Assembly (NCBI GenBank): GCA_007120035.1
Contig: SKON01000330.1
Coordinates: forward strand, 1-32,463
DNA from: Myxococcales bacterium
GTDB lineage: Bacteria > Myxococcota_A > Bradymonadia > Bradymonadales > Bradymonadaceae
Direction: 5' to 3'
DNA length: 32,463 nucleotides
Shown here one piece after another: positions 27,101-32,463 of this stretch. Below the pieces are notes generated by a model that was not told the origin of the DNA, made no database searches, and saw nothing but the letters and a program-made list of their open reading frames with translations. Numbering within the stretch: position 1 is the stretch's first letter; the number at the start of each line of letters is the position of its first letter. The translations under genes were made by a program, and so were the position numbers.

Positions 27101-28925
27101 GGTCACAGACGTCCCCGAGGCCGGAGCCGTTGACGTCGGACTGGATGCCGCCGTCCATGGGGCGGATGGGGTTGAAGTAGTCCGGGCAGTTGTCCATCAC
27201 GTCGGGGATGCCGTCGCCGGATCGGTCCTGAGGGGTGGCGATGCCGTCGTACTCCGAGGGTCGGAAGGGCACGCAGCTCGGCTCGTTCTCCGGCTCGCCA
27301 CAGAAGAACATGGGGTAGGAGTTGGAGTGAACGCCGCTCCAGATCTGAGCCAGGGACATGCCGGTGTCGAGCTCGGAGCAGATGCGGCGGTCTCGCTCGC
27401 AGACGTCGATGAACTCGCAGCCCGTGGGCTCGTCGGATTCGAAGAAGCCCTCCAGAAGGTCGGCGTCGCCGTAGAGGGGGTCACCGCCTCGGGTGACGAG
27501 GATCACGTCGTCGATCTCGGCGTCGATCACGGCCCGGTAGGGATCGCGGAACCGCCCGTCGAAGAGGGTGATATCTCCCACGTAGCCTTCGGCCAGGAGC
27601 CCCAGTTGGTCGGAGACCCCGAGGCTGATGGCGCCGTTGTAGGTGGCCATGTGGAAGAGGTCCCGATCGGTGAAGAACTCGTTGTAGTGGAGCCGGTTGA
27701 GGTAGTCGGCGCACTGCAGCTCTCGGAGCATGTTCATGGAGCCGCTGGTGGACCAGTCCGTGCCCAGGGAGATGGGGACCCCGAAGCGGTGGTAGAGGGT
27801 CACGGGCGCGGTGTTCCCGTAGAGGTCGATGTTGGTCCGCGGAGACCACACGAGGTTGGCGCCGCGGTGGGCGATGAGGGCCACGTCGCGGGCGTCGACG
27901 GCGATGCCGTGGATGATGGAGGTGTTCTCCCGGATCAGGTCCCGGTGGGAGCCGCCGGCGAGGCAGAAGAGCTCGTTGTGGGCCTCGGGGTCGATCCCTT
28001 CGCCGATGTGGGGCAGGTAGATGTCGGCCTCCAGGACGTTCTCCGACCGGATCGAGGGATAGTCGCAGCCCGAGGCGATCAGGGCCGGGAAGCTCCCGTC
28101 GCCGAGGGGGAAGGTGTCGTAGTAGACGTCGACGTCGATCCCCTCGGTGTGGTTGGTGTTGTCCAGGTTTCGCAAGAACCCTGAGGCGTTGATGTTACCC
28201 ACGGCGCCGGCGATGCTGGTGGCGCCGCCGAAGAGCATTCGGAGCTCTCCCAGGAGCACTCCCTCGCGGTGGGCGCCGGTGCGGGGGCTGGTGTTGATCT
28301 GGGTGTGACCACGGAGCCCTCGGCGCCAGTCATGGCGGTGGTCGAAGCGCTCCTCTCCGTGAAGCTGGGGTCGACCTTCGGCAAAGGTGAGGTGGTCGTG
28401 AGGGTTGATCAGCCCCGGAGAGACGACGCCGTCGGGGCAGGCGATCAGGGTGGCGTCGAGGGCCTCGGGCTCGGTGTCGCACTCGCAGCCCACGCAGGAG
28501 ATCCGTCGGTTGGGGCTCTGGTCGTCGAGGAGCAGGCTCCCCTCGAGGTAGACATCGTTGCCGGCGAGGATCGTGCCTCGGAAGAGGATGTAGTCCGACG
28601 AGCCTGGGATCACGGTACATCGCTCGCCGTCGGTCGGCTCGGGGATGGGGTTCTCGCACTCGATGGGTTCCACGGGAGGGTCCGGGTCGGGCCCCACGTC
28701 GGCGTCGGGATCAGCGTCGGGGTCGGGATCCACGTCGGCGTCGGGATCGGGGCCGACGTCAGCGTCTGGGTCGGGATCGGTGTCCGGGATGTCCGTATCA
28801 ACGCCGACGTCGTCGAATTGGTTCAGCGTCGGATCTTCGGGGCCGCAACTGGAACAACCGGTGGAGATCAGAAAGGAGAGGCAGATCAACACAAAGAGGG
28901 CTCGAATAGCCCGGTGCGAGTACAT
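24168..28925 (-). CDS. Giant multidomain lipoprotein with amidohydrolase domain
   Basis: A 1585-residue protein from ATG 28925; an in-frame GTG 42 bases earlier would precede the signal peptide and was rejected. Lipobox ISTGC (Cys24) is followed by an Asp-Pro-rich spacer. Residues ~100-530 are an amidohydrolase: metal motif NPHDHLTF (His176, His178), His306, SIIHGIAVD (His339) and LGTDWSTSG (Asp390). Next come two calcium-binding thrombospondin type 3-like segments (DRSGDGIPDVMDNCP, DWSGDGVPNDVDNCP), an OB-like domain with a DUF5689-type pattern, and a tandem duplication of a ~330-residue unit of Calx-beta-like plus jelly-roll domains (FVETFTNLTIPANTYSDG and IVEDFDLLNASTSSYTSG start the matching parts). 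A surface-anchored hydrolase of C-N bonds (deaminase or chlorohydrolase type) with a long calcium-stiffened stalk is likely; the substrate is unknown. Confidence 0.85.
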   Translation of the reverse strand: MYSHRAIRALFVLICLSFLISTGCSSCGPEDPTLNQFDDVGVDTDIPDTDPDPDADVGPDPDADVDPDPDADPDADVGPDPDPPVEPIECENPIPEPTDGERCTVIPGSSDYILFRGTILAGNDVYLEGSLLLDDQSPNRRISCVGCECDTEPEALDATLIACPDGVVSPGLINPHDHLTFAEGRPQLHGEERFDHRHDWRRGLRGHTQINTSPRTGAHREGVLLGELRMLFGGATSIAGAVGNINASGFLRNLDNTNHTEGIDVDVYYDTFPLGDGSFPALIASGCDYPSIRSENVLEADIYLPHIGEGIDPEAHNELFCLAGGSHRDLIRENTSIIHGIAVDARDVALIAHRGANLVWSPRTNIDLYGNTAPVTLYHRFGVPISLGTDWSTSGSMNMLRELQCADYLNRLHYNEFFTDRDLFHMATYNGAISLGVSDQLGLLAEGYVGDITLFDGRFRDPYRAVIDAEIDDVILVTRGGDPLYGDADLLEGFFESDEPTGCEFIDVCERDRRICSELDTGMSLAQIWSGVHSNSYPMFFCGEPENEPSCVPFRPSEYDGIATPQDRSGDGIPDVMDNCPDYFNPIRPMDGGIQSDVNGSGLGDVCDPCPLSGDPNCTEFDPNDWSGDGVPNDVDNCPFHYNPDQLDSSEDGIGDACHPCPEFSLLDGPCAGTIYDIKTGAIGAGEQISLDDVLVTASLDDEGVFIQVHPDDDGYDGPDHSGLYVFLRNNPAVSSGYPVAGDRIRIIGSVSNFFGQLQLANVVEVEVLSSDNALPEPVVATPEEVSTSGNRREALEGVLVRVEDLIVTDTDVPPGPGDQAPTNEFIVNDSLHINNFFYQVDPFPQVGDTLVSIAGVLRWANERSKLEPRFEADVLRGPPEITSLTPSELFIEAGASASIELSLSRPAEDPTTVDLSYGDPAVISGPATVSFAVGEQFATFEVDALQASETPVILEAELDEITLEASIRTYDDATERSLVAFGGPEPAFFAGETIFLTAELNVPAGTGGEELSLGIIPSDGVTFPSTASFDEGQRVLPIEVTLGPDLGVYVATATAAGSSINFTFQTFEPPQDFVETFTNLTIPANTYSDGEFVGDAGFTWEISRGRRAPTSGAPAIDGTSLIFAGSGDTDRYIRAEGIPGGISSFSVEMMQAFTGTGSRQLELFINDEFVARSISFGTQSGDAGEIFDFIVDDLAIDGDFDMEIRSVGSNQITIDNIRWTSRFPVDPDDLDFPDAQLQAFEPSSLFLGVGQTESVTLLLADAALAETTVALSSTDDDALDFPEELTIPAGESQISFDVTGALASPDPVELSATLDGDSVTMEITVFDDDSPRELVAFDGCHSALLGVPQTFFAQIDLPAGPGGLEIDLIIQPASAVDDAPETITIPAGEDSVSFELTFVELGTVDVFADPGTQTEMVTLEVVELDSPIVEDFDLLNASTSSYTSGSYEGSQGITWSYTATRRIELGPNTIDAPSAILGTAANSRVSTGELPGGLSTFSVDYRRPFDDSSDRVLELYVNGSLVATSETFGATNAIGTFEATDLEIACVSSLEVRNAPTSLHVTIDNIVLHPLGELPEDPEDPEDD

Positions 28926-29100
28926 AGGACGACTCTCTGAAGAGGCGAAGACAACCCGAAACGACACGTCTTTTCGAGTGCACCCTAGCGAAGTCCCGCT
29001 GGAAATTCACCCTCTGTTGCGAGCCCGGGGGGAAATTGTCGACTCCTTGTCACTCGCCGTGTGGTGTGTCTGTGCCTGTCCGGCAGCGTTGATCGTGGCG

Positions 29101-29294
29101 TCGGGGTTCACGGTGGTATTGATCGGAACGTCGGGGTTCACGGTGGTATTGATCGGAACGTCGGGGTTGGCGGTGGTATTGATCGGACCGTCGGGGTTTG
29201 CGGTGGTGTTGATCGGACCGTCGGGGTTGGCGGTGGTATTGATCGGAACATCCGGGTTGGCGGTGGTATTGATCGGAACGTCGGGGTTTGCGGC
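29101..29294 (+). repeat. 30-bp tandem repeat array, left copy
   Basis: Six full 30-bp units and one partial unit. The constant half is TCGGGGTTNNCGGTGG, the other half NTTGATCGGANCG. Unit 1 and 2 are identical; others differ at 1-5 bases. Read as SGFTVVLIGT-type ten-mers, the changes GTA/GTG, ACG/ACA and TCG/TCC are synonymous. Confidence 0.95.
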
Positions 29295-29315
29295 GGGTCA
29301 TTTCCAAGCATAGTT

Positions 29316-29407
29316 CAGGGTTCCCACGGTCAACCCCCGGTTAAAACCGGGGGCTGAGGTGGGCAGGGCTCCGCTGGGGCCTTGGCCCCGCTCCGCCTTA
29401 GATGTTT
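29316..29407 (+). repeat. Left arm of a 92-bp inverted repeat with two hairpins
   Basis: This arm matches the reverse complement of 29501-29592 at 86 of 92 positions. It contains hairpin A, CCCCCGGTTAAAACCGGGGG (29334-29353), and hairpin B, GGGGCCTTGGCCCC (29376-29389). The two copies differ in hairpin B by a C-G to T-A pair exchange, which keeps the stem. Confidence 0.95.
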
Positions 29408-29500
29408 CGGAGAACAGAGGCGTTCGGAACCGGGCCCGGATTCATTCGGGCACCGTCGAACTCCGCACCGGGTTGGTACTCAATTGGTCGACTATGTGGA

Positions 29501-29592
29501 GAACATCTCAGGCGGAGCGGGGTCATGACCCCAGCGGAGCCCTGCCCACCTCAGCCCCCGGTTTTAACCGGGGGTTGACCGTGGGAGCCCTG
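29501..29592 (-). repeat. Right arm of the 92-bp inverted repeat
   Basis: Inverted partner of 29316-29407. It has hairpin A' (29555-29574) and hairpin B', GGGGTCATGACCCC (29519-29532). A 93-bp non-repeated centre (29408-29500) separates the arms. Size and structure suggest a MITE or a palindrome-associated element; no direct target-site duplication was found. Confidence 0.95.
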
Positions 29593-29875
29593 TACTTGGT
29601 GCGGAACACACCACCGCGAACCCCGACGGTCCGAACAACGCCGTCGCGAACCCCGACGTTTCGATCTCCTTCACCGCGAACCCCGACGGTCCGAACAATG
29701 CCGTCGCAAACCCCGACGGCCCGATTTCCTTCACCGCGAACCCCGACGGTCCGAACAATGCCGCCGCAAACCCCGACGTTTCGATCTCCGCCGCCGTGAA
29801 CCCCGACGTTCGGATCTCTTTCGCCGTGAACCCCGACGTTCCGTCGGCGAAAGCACCGCCGATGGCCCAGATCAC
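29564..29875 (-). CDS. Putative ten-residue-repeat protein coupled to hipT
   Basis: A possible 103-residue protein. Its GTG overlaps the hipT stop as GTGA, like the ATGA junctions inside the operon. After MIWAIGGAFADG come eight ten-residue units of the form SGFA-x-x-(L/E)-(I/F)-G-(P/T), for example SGFATALFGP and SGFAVKEIGP, then a Pro/Ser-rich tail ending in the right inverted arm. Variation between units includes synonymous changes (GAG/GAA, GCG/GCA, TTT/TTC, AAG/AAA), as expected for a translated frame. I recognise no family. It could be a product of repeat expansion rather than a functional gene, since 30 bp keeps every frame open. If real, it would be a fourth member of the HipBST operon. 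Confidence 0.4.
   Translation of the reverse strand: MIWAIGGAFADGTSGFTAKEIRTSGFTAAEIETSGFAAALFGPSGFAVKEIGPSGFATALFGPSGFAVKEIETSGFATALFGPSGFAVVCSAPSTGLPRSTPG
29597..29836 (-). repeat. 30-bp tandem repeat array, right copy (inverted)
   Basis: Eight 30-bp units on the minus strand with the same constant half TCGGGGTTYRCGG as the left array, the last one diverged. Two unit types tend to alternate: one with AAGGAGATC-type sequence, one with GCATTGTTC. It lies directly after hipT. Confidence 0.95.
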
Positions 29876-30855
29876 CGGAGCAGAAGAGCGCGGCGGCGGT
29901 CGTCGAGGATCTCCAGGTAGGTCTGTCGGGCGTCGGGCGTGAGGAAGGAGCGCGACACGAGAGCTTCGATCTCGTCCTCGTGAGCGCATAGATCCTGCAA
30001 GATCGACTCGGCGCGGTCCGGTCGAAGGCCGATCCGGCGAGCGAGTTCGAGGAAGTCGGAGCCCGTGGGGAAGCCGTGGGTGGCCAGGCTCTCGGGCTCC
30101 TCGTCGTGGGCGAAGAGATCCAGGGCCAGCCGACTTTCGGTCGGGATATGTAGCTTGGTGCAGAGGAGGTCGTAGGCCGGGGTGAGGACGTAGTCGCCAA
30201 AGGAGGCGCTCTGACGGAGGGAGAAGTTCTTCAGGTGAGCGTCCCCGTTGGCGACGGCGTAGTTGAAGAGAAGGCGGCGAAAGAGCTTCTCCGCTTCGAT
30301 CGCGTAGGCGCTGCAGAAGCGGCGAAGGGTCATGGCGAGCTCTTCGTAGCTTCCATCATACTTGTAGTTGGGGCCCGAGGTCGTCGGGGAGCGCTCCATG
30401 AGCTGGCAGAAGTCCTCCTGGGCGACCTTCTCTCCCGTGGCGGTGCGGTCAAAGCGGCGGGTGATGTACGCGGGCTCGCCGTCTTTCAGGAGGACGCAGG
30501 CGTTCGGCGCGGTCTCGATGCCAAAGACCTGGCGGGCCAGGAGCATCGTGAGGTGCTCGTTCGCCGGGACGTCCTCCTGAAAGCGAGGGAGCTGCTGGCC
30601 CGGGATCGGCTTAAGCAGGTACTCGCCGCCCTCCGAGACGGGCTGAAGATCGCCGCGGTCGAGGCGCAGGGAGATCTTTTCCTGGACGCCGGAGATGGAC
30701 ATGGAGCGAACCGTGTCGGCTCGAATCTCCATGATGTCAGCCCGCAAGAGTGGCAGCCTGTGAGGGAAGGCGCGGCGGTCCGAGAGGGCCTTCAGCGCAG
30801 CGGCGCTGAATCCTTCGCCGTCGATCTCGGAGAGGGTGCTGCGGCAACGACTCAT
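29872..30855 (-). CDS. hipT: HipT-type serine kinase toxin (HipA C-terminal domain)
   Basis: A 327-residue kinase lacking the N-terminal subdomain of HipA, which is encoded separately upstream. Seen: the flexible Gly-rich loop SMSISGVQEK, with Ser53-Ile54-Ser55 as the SIS pattern described for HipT; Lys82 in YLLKPIP; RFDR and EDFCQ; catalytic-loop NGDAHLKN (Asp205, Asn210) and TPAYDLL (Asp229) for metal. The family phosphorylates an aminoacyl-tRNA synthetase (GltX for HipA, TrpS for E. coli HipT) and stops translation; the target here is unknown. All kinase residues are present, so it should be active. ATG 30855 overlaps the hipS stop as ATGA. Confidence 0.92.
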   Translation of the reverse strand: MSRCRSTLSEIDGEGFSAAALKALSDRRAFPHRLPLLRADIMEIRADTVRSMSISGVQEKISLRLDRGDLQPVSEGGEYLLKPIPGQQLPRFQEDVPANEHLTMLLARQVFGIETAPNACVLLKDGEPAYITRRFDRTATGEKVAQEDFCQLMERSPTTSGPNYKYDGSYEELAMTLRRFCSAYAIEAEKLFRRLLFNYAVANGDAHLKNFSLRQSASFGDYVLTPAYDLLCTKLHIPTESRLALDLFAHDEEPESLATHGFPTGSDFLELARRIGLRPDRAESILQDLCAHEDEIEALVSRSFLTPDARQTYLEILDDRRRALLLR

Positions 30856-31163
30856 GGCGCCTCCTCGGGGGCGACGGTGACACTCCCGATAGCGTCGGTG
30901 GCGGTGGCGAGGAGGAGCCCAAAGTGATCCTCTTCGTCGATCCGCAACAGGCGGCTCTGGAGGGCTCGGGTCCCACCTTCGGCCAGGAGACCGTAAAAGA
31001 AGGGGAAGAGGTGATCTGAGCGGTAGGGCTCCCGACGGCAGGGGAGCGTGAGGCTGATAGCGGAGGCCCCGGGGCTCGCCAGATAGGCTTTGTCATAGGT
31101 GAACTGAAACGACGCGTCGGTGAACTCCACGAGCGTGCCGGCTCGCACCCCGTGGTTGTACAC
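30852..31163 (-). CDS. hipS: HipS-type antitoxin (HipA N-terminal subdomain)
   Basis: A 103-residue protein equal to the N-terminal subdomain 1 of HipA: GVRAGTLVEF, FTYDKAYLASPGASAISLTL, HLFPFFYGLLAEGGTR, then DHFGLLLATATDAIGSVTVAP. As a separate gene between a HipB-like and a HipT-like protein it fits HipS of the tripartite HipBST system, where HipS, not HipB, neutralises the kinase. The start is taken as GTG 31163 with GGAGG nine bases upstream; a slightly different start is possible. It begins 29 bp after the hipB stop and overlaps hipT by four bases. Confidence 0.88.
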   Translation of the reverse strand: MYNHGVRAGTLVEFTDASFQFTYDKAYLASPGASAISLTLPCRREPYRSDHLFPFFYGLLAEGGTRALQSRLLRIDEEDHFGLLLATATDAIGSVTVAPEEAP

Positions 31164-31192
31164 AACACCCCGCCTCCGTGGTCGCGGCGAGC

Positions 31193-31411
31193 TCACCGGG
31201 GCTCTCCAGGTTTCTGTGCCTGTACCTTGAGCTCCAGCCCGAGCACCTGAAGGAGGCTCTCCACGGTAGAGAGCGTCGGGTTTGCTTTTCCCGACTCGAT
31301 GTCGCTGATCGTGTGAATGGACACGCCGCTGAGCTCGGAGAGAGTTCGTTGGTCCACGCCGAGCTCCTTGCGGCGCTTTCGGATTACCTGTCCCAGGGGA
31401 GGAGTTTTCAT
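31193..31411 (-). CDS. hipB: HipB-type helix-turn-helix regulator
   Basis: A 72-residue Xre/HipB-type DNA-binding protein: LGQVIRKRRKELGVDQRTLS, then ELSGVSIHTISDIESGKANP and TLSTVESLLQVLGLEL, a complete five-helix HTH domain. As first gene of the operon it should repress hipBST and, in HipBST systems, may augment neutralisation. The ATG at 31411 lies inside the nearest TTCA-N6-TGAA site; only a weak ribosome-binding site is seen upstream, so translation may be low. Confidence 0.92.
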   Translation of the reverse strand: MKTPPLGQVIRKRRKELGVDQRTLSELSGVSIHTISDIESGKANPTLSTVESLLQVLGLELKVQAQKPGEPR

Positions 31412-31420
31412 TGAACTGAA
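31407..31420. promoter_or_regulatory. HipB operator-like site 1
   Basis: TTCATTGAACTGAA, a TTCA-N6-TGAA dyad, covers the hipB start codon. Binding here would hinder translation-coupled transcription or leave room for roadblock repression. Confidence 0.6.
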
Positions 31421-31461
31421 GATTCCAACGGGGGATGGTGGTCGAGAGGCTCGCCAGTGAG

Positions 31462-31467
31462 ATAATA
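31462..31467 (-). promoter_or_regulatory. Probable -10 element of the hipBST promoter
   Basis: TATTAT on the minus strand (5/6 match) directly adjoins operator site 2, which would cover the spacer; the -35 region is a poor match, so the promoter is weak or dependent on an activator. Expected leader is about 44 nt. Confidence 0.45.
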
Positions 31468-31481
31468 TTCACGTTGATGAA
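31468..31481. promoter_or_regulatory. HipB operator-like site 2
   Basis: TTCACGTTGATGAA, a second TTCA-N6-TGAA dyad exactly 61 bp from site 1, next to the predicted -10. Occupancy would block RNA polymerase. Confidence 0.6.
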
Positions 31482-31527
31482 AAAATGAAAGCAGAAGAAT
31501 TTGTGGAGAGAGTTTCTGAGGGCTGAT

Positions 31528-31543
31528 GTTCATTGAAATGAAC
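31528..31543. promoter_or_regulatory. HipB operator-like site 3 (16-bp palindrome)
   Basis: GTTCATTGAAATGAAC has perfect 7-bp arms around GA and contains the TTCA-N6-TGAA dyad (31529-31542), exactly 61 bp from site 2. It is the most symmetrical of the three, so perhaps the highest-affinity site. Confidence 0.6.
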
Positions 31544-31854
31544 GTGAAGGGTTTGTGAGGCACGGTTTCAACACGTGTTGTCTGAATTCGCAATGTTGCG
31601 CCATCCGGGAAACGTGCCTGCTTTAGACAACAAGACGGTCCGTGTTGTCCAAATCGCGGCCGTTGCCCAAGGCTTTTCGGGCACGGGGGTGAAGGCAAGG
31701 CGAGCCGCTCGACTCCCGGGCCACGACGACTGCGCTGCCCGCAAGGTCGATGGGCTCGAGGGAGTGCTCGTCGATCAGGTCGAGATGGAGATCGGCTCAC
31801 TTGAGCCACACAGCGATCCGCGCATTGAGTGCGTGGTTGAAGGAGTTTGGCTGT
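31544..31854. other. Gene-free stretch upstream of hipBST
   Basis: No protein with recognisable features could be supported on either strand. It contains the palindrome CAACACGTGTTG (31569-31580), and GTGTTGTC twice (31575, 31642) with an inverted AGACAACA at 31625. The rest may be a decayed gene, but I found no relative. Confidence 0.5.
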
Positions 31855-32463
31855 TCAGAATGCATCGAAGATCCAGCTCGGGGATTCACCAACCCTGTAA
31901 CCCATGAACGGCATATTGAACCGCAACGCAAGGTAGTGTGAAGGGAGCCAGTCCGGACGAGGCCCCGATAGTATGGGGCGCTGATGTCGATACCCGAACT
32001 CAAACAACTCGAAGAAGGAAAAGAACATCGCTCCGGTGAGAACCGCCCGGAACTCTCCGCCGAACACGGCTACTCCTCCACCTGCTTCGACTGAGAACCC
32101 GCTGTGGCCGAGTAAAACGTTTCCGTCCAACCCCCAGCCCCAGTTTTGACCGGAGCGACGAAGCGTGATGTCTGTGCCGACGCGCCTAACGTTTGGTATT
32201 CGGATGCCACGTAGGGTATTGAATCCTTGTGAGGATCCTCCACGATAGCTGATGCCGAGGGTTCTGGCGCCCCGTCCGAGATCTACGCGACCACCTATCC
32301 AGTGGCTAACGAACTCTACGGGTGCCCCCTCATGTATGGCTTCACCATCATCTTCGGCTGACTCGGCTGGCATCGTATCTTCGCCAACGTGCGCATACGC
32401 CGTTGAAGATCCGAACGTCGTGAACAAGCTGGTCACGACGGCCATCAGAAATGTGAGCAGTGG
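31855..32463 (-). CDS. Outer-membrane beta-barrel-type protein (5' truncated)
   Basis: The frame is open to the right edge, so the first residues of the signal peptide are missing; an ATG at 32445 lies in mid-signal. Visible are a hydrophobic stretch and a cleavage-like STAYA-HVGED. The mature ~170 residues alternate polar and aromatic positions in short Gly-rich strands (GYRVGESPSWIFDAF, WGWGLDGNVLLGHSGF), and the protein ends in Phe, the usual signal for the BAM complex. It probably forms a small outer-membrane barrel; no substrate can be named. Confidence 0.7.
   Translation of the reverse strand, partial: PLLTFLMAVVTSLFTTFGSSTAYAHVGEDTMPAESAEDDGEAIHEGAPVEFVSHWIGGRVDLGRGARTLGISYRGGSSQGFNTLRGIRIPNVRRVGTDITLRRSGQNWGWGLDGNVLLGHSGFSVEAGGGVAVFGGEFRAVLTGAMFFSFFELFEFGYRHQRPILSGPRPDWLPSHYLALRFNMPFMGYRVGESPSWIFDAF

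Larger units (their letters stand above)
28926..29563. other. Gene-poor region with repeat array and inverted arms
   Basis: This gap holds the plus-oriented 30-bp repeat array, the left 92-bp inverted arm, a 93-bp centre and most of the right arm. The plus-strand frame through the array is open from a GTG at 29059 to a stop at 29313 and would give an 84-residue hydrophobic repeat protein (VVLIG units), but no ribosome-binding site supports it. No transposase is present. Confidence 0.6.

Noticed and set aside
24216..28184. Very long plus-strand reading frame (about 1300 codons)
   Set aside because: It is antisense to the amidohydrolase lipoprotein; composition is Gly/Val/Asp-rich with no domain.
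29316..29592. Complete insertion sequence
   Set aside because: No transposase fits in the 93-bp centre and no target-site duplication was found; at most a non-autonomous element.
29101..29836. CRISPR array
   Set aside because: Units are contiguous 30-bp repeats with no unique spacers, and no cas genes are near.
31408..31809. Possible gene upstream of hipB on the minus strand
   Set aside because: It runs through all three operator-like sites and the promoter, has no ribosome-binding site or family pattern, and its composition is Arg/Pro/Ser-rich as in shadow frames.

Overview
The window looks like chromosomal DNA of a high-GC, Gram-negative bacterium of the Myxococcota/Bradymonadota type (former Deltaproteobacteria). 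This is inferred from four large lipoproteins with Asp/Glu-rich or Cys-rich spacers, a kinase fused to RCC1 repeats, a Glu-Pro-rich TonB-family protein, a C-terminal-Phe outer-membrane protein, and frequent GTG starts with ATGA/GTGA overlaps. No phylogenetic marker was available to prove it.

Layout. 1-5.2 kb: the end of a membrane Ser/Thr kinase with a seven-repeat RCC1 propeller, tail to tail with a pectinacetylesterase-family lipoprotein, then a collagen-like lipoprotein. 5.3-6.3 kb: an acyl-CoA ligase pseudogene that has lost its ATP-loop region. 6.3-8.9 kb: a coupled operon of a zinc-ribbon membrane protein and two arrestin-fold-like membrane paralogues. 9-10.4 kb: a lipoprotein with two copies of a carbohydrate-binding-like domain. 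10.4-14.1 kb (minus): a coupled pair of GHKL ATPase-like proteins, one with intact Hsp90-type motifs and one that appears to lack the catalytic Asn, next to tRNA-Ala(GGC), which has a clear promoter and terminator. 14.4-17.1 kb: an unknown membrane-anchored protein, a TonB-family protein and a rhodanese-thioredoxin operon. 17.1-17.4 kb: a regulatory region with a parS-like palindrome and several TTTGTTC boxes. 17.4-21.6 kb (plus): an unknown gene, then a tight operon of two glycosyltransferases, a Crp/Fnr-type regulator, FolC and a free-standing sigma region 1.1-like protein. 21.7-28.9 kb (minus): two very large secreted lipoproteins, one an amidohydrolase with many extracellular modules.

28.9-31.6 kb is the most unusual part. 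It holds a complete tripartite HipB-HipS-HipT toxin-antitoxin operon with three TTCA-N6-TGAA operator-like sites at exactly 61-bp steps. A possible fourth gene overlaps the hipT stop by GTGA and encodes ten-residue repeats. Its DNA is half of a roughly 750-bp inverted duplication: two arrays of 30-bp repeats in opposite orientation flank 92-bp inverted arms, each with two hairpins, one of which shows a compensatory base-pair change. The window ends in a truncated outer-membrane-type gene.

Most other genes are of ordinary type. The candidates for something undescribed are the repeat module tied to HipBST, the intact/degenerate GHKL pair, the free-standing sigma 1.1 protein and the parS-like regulatory region.
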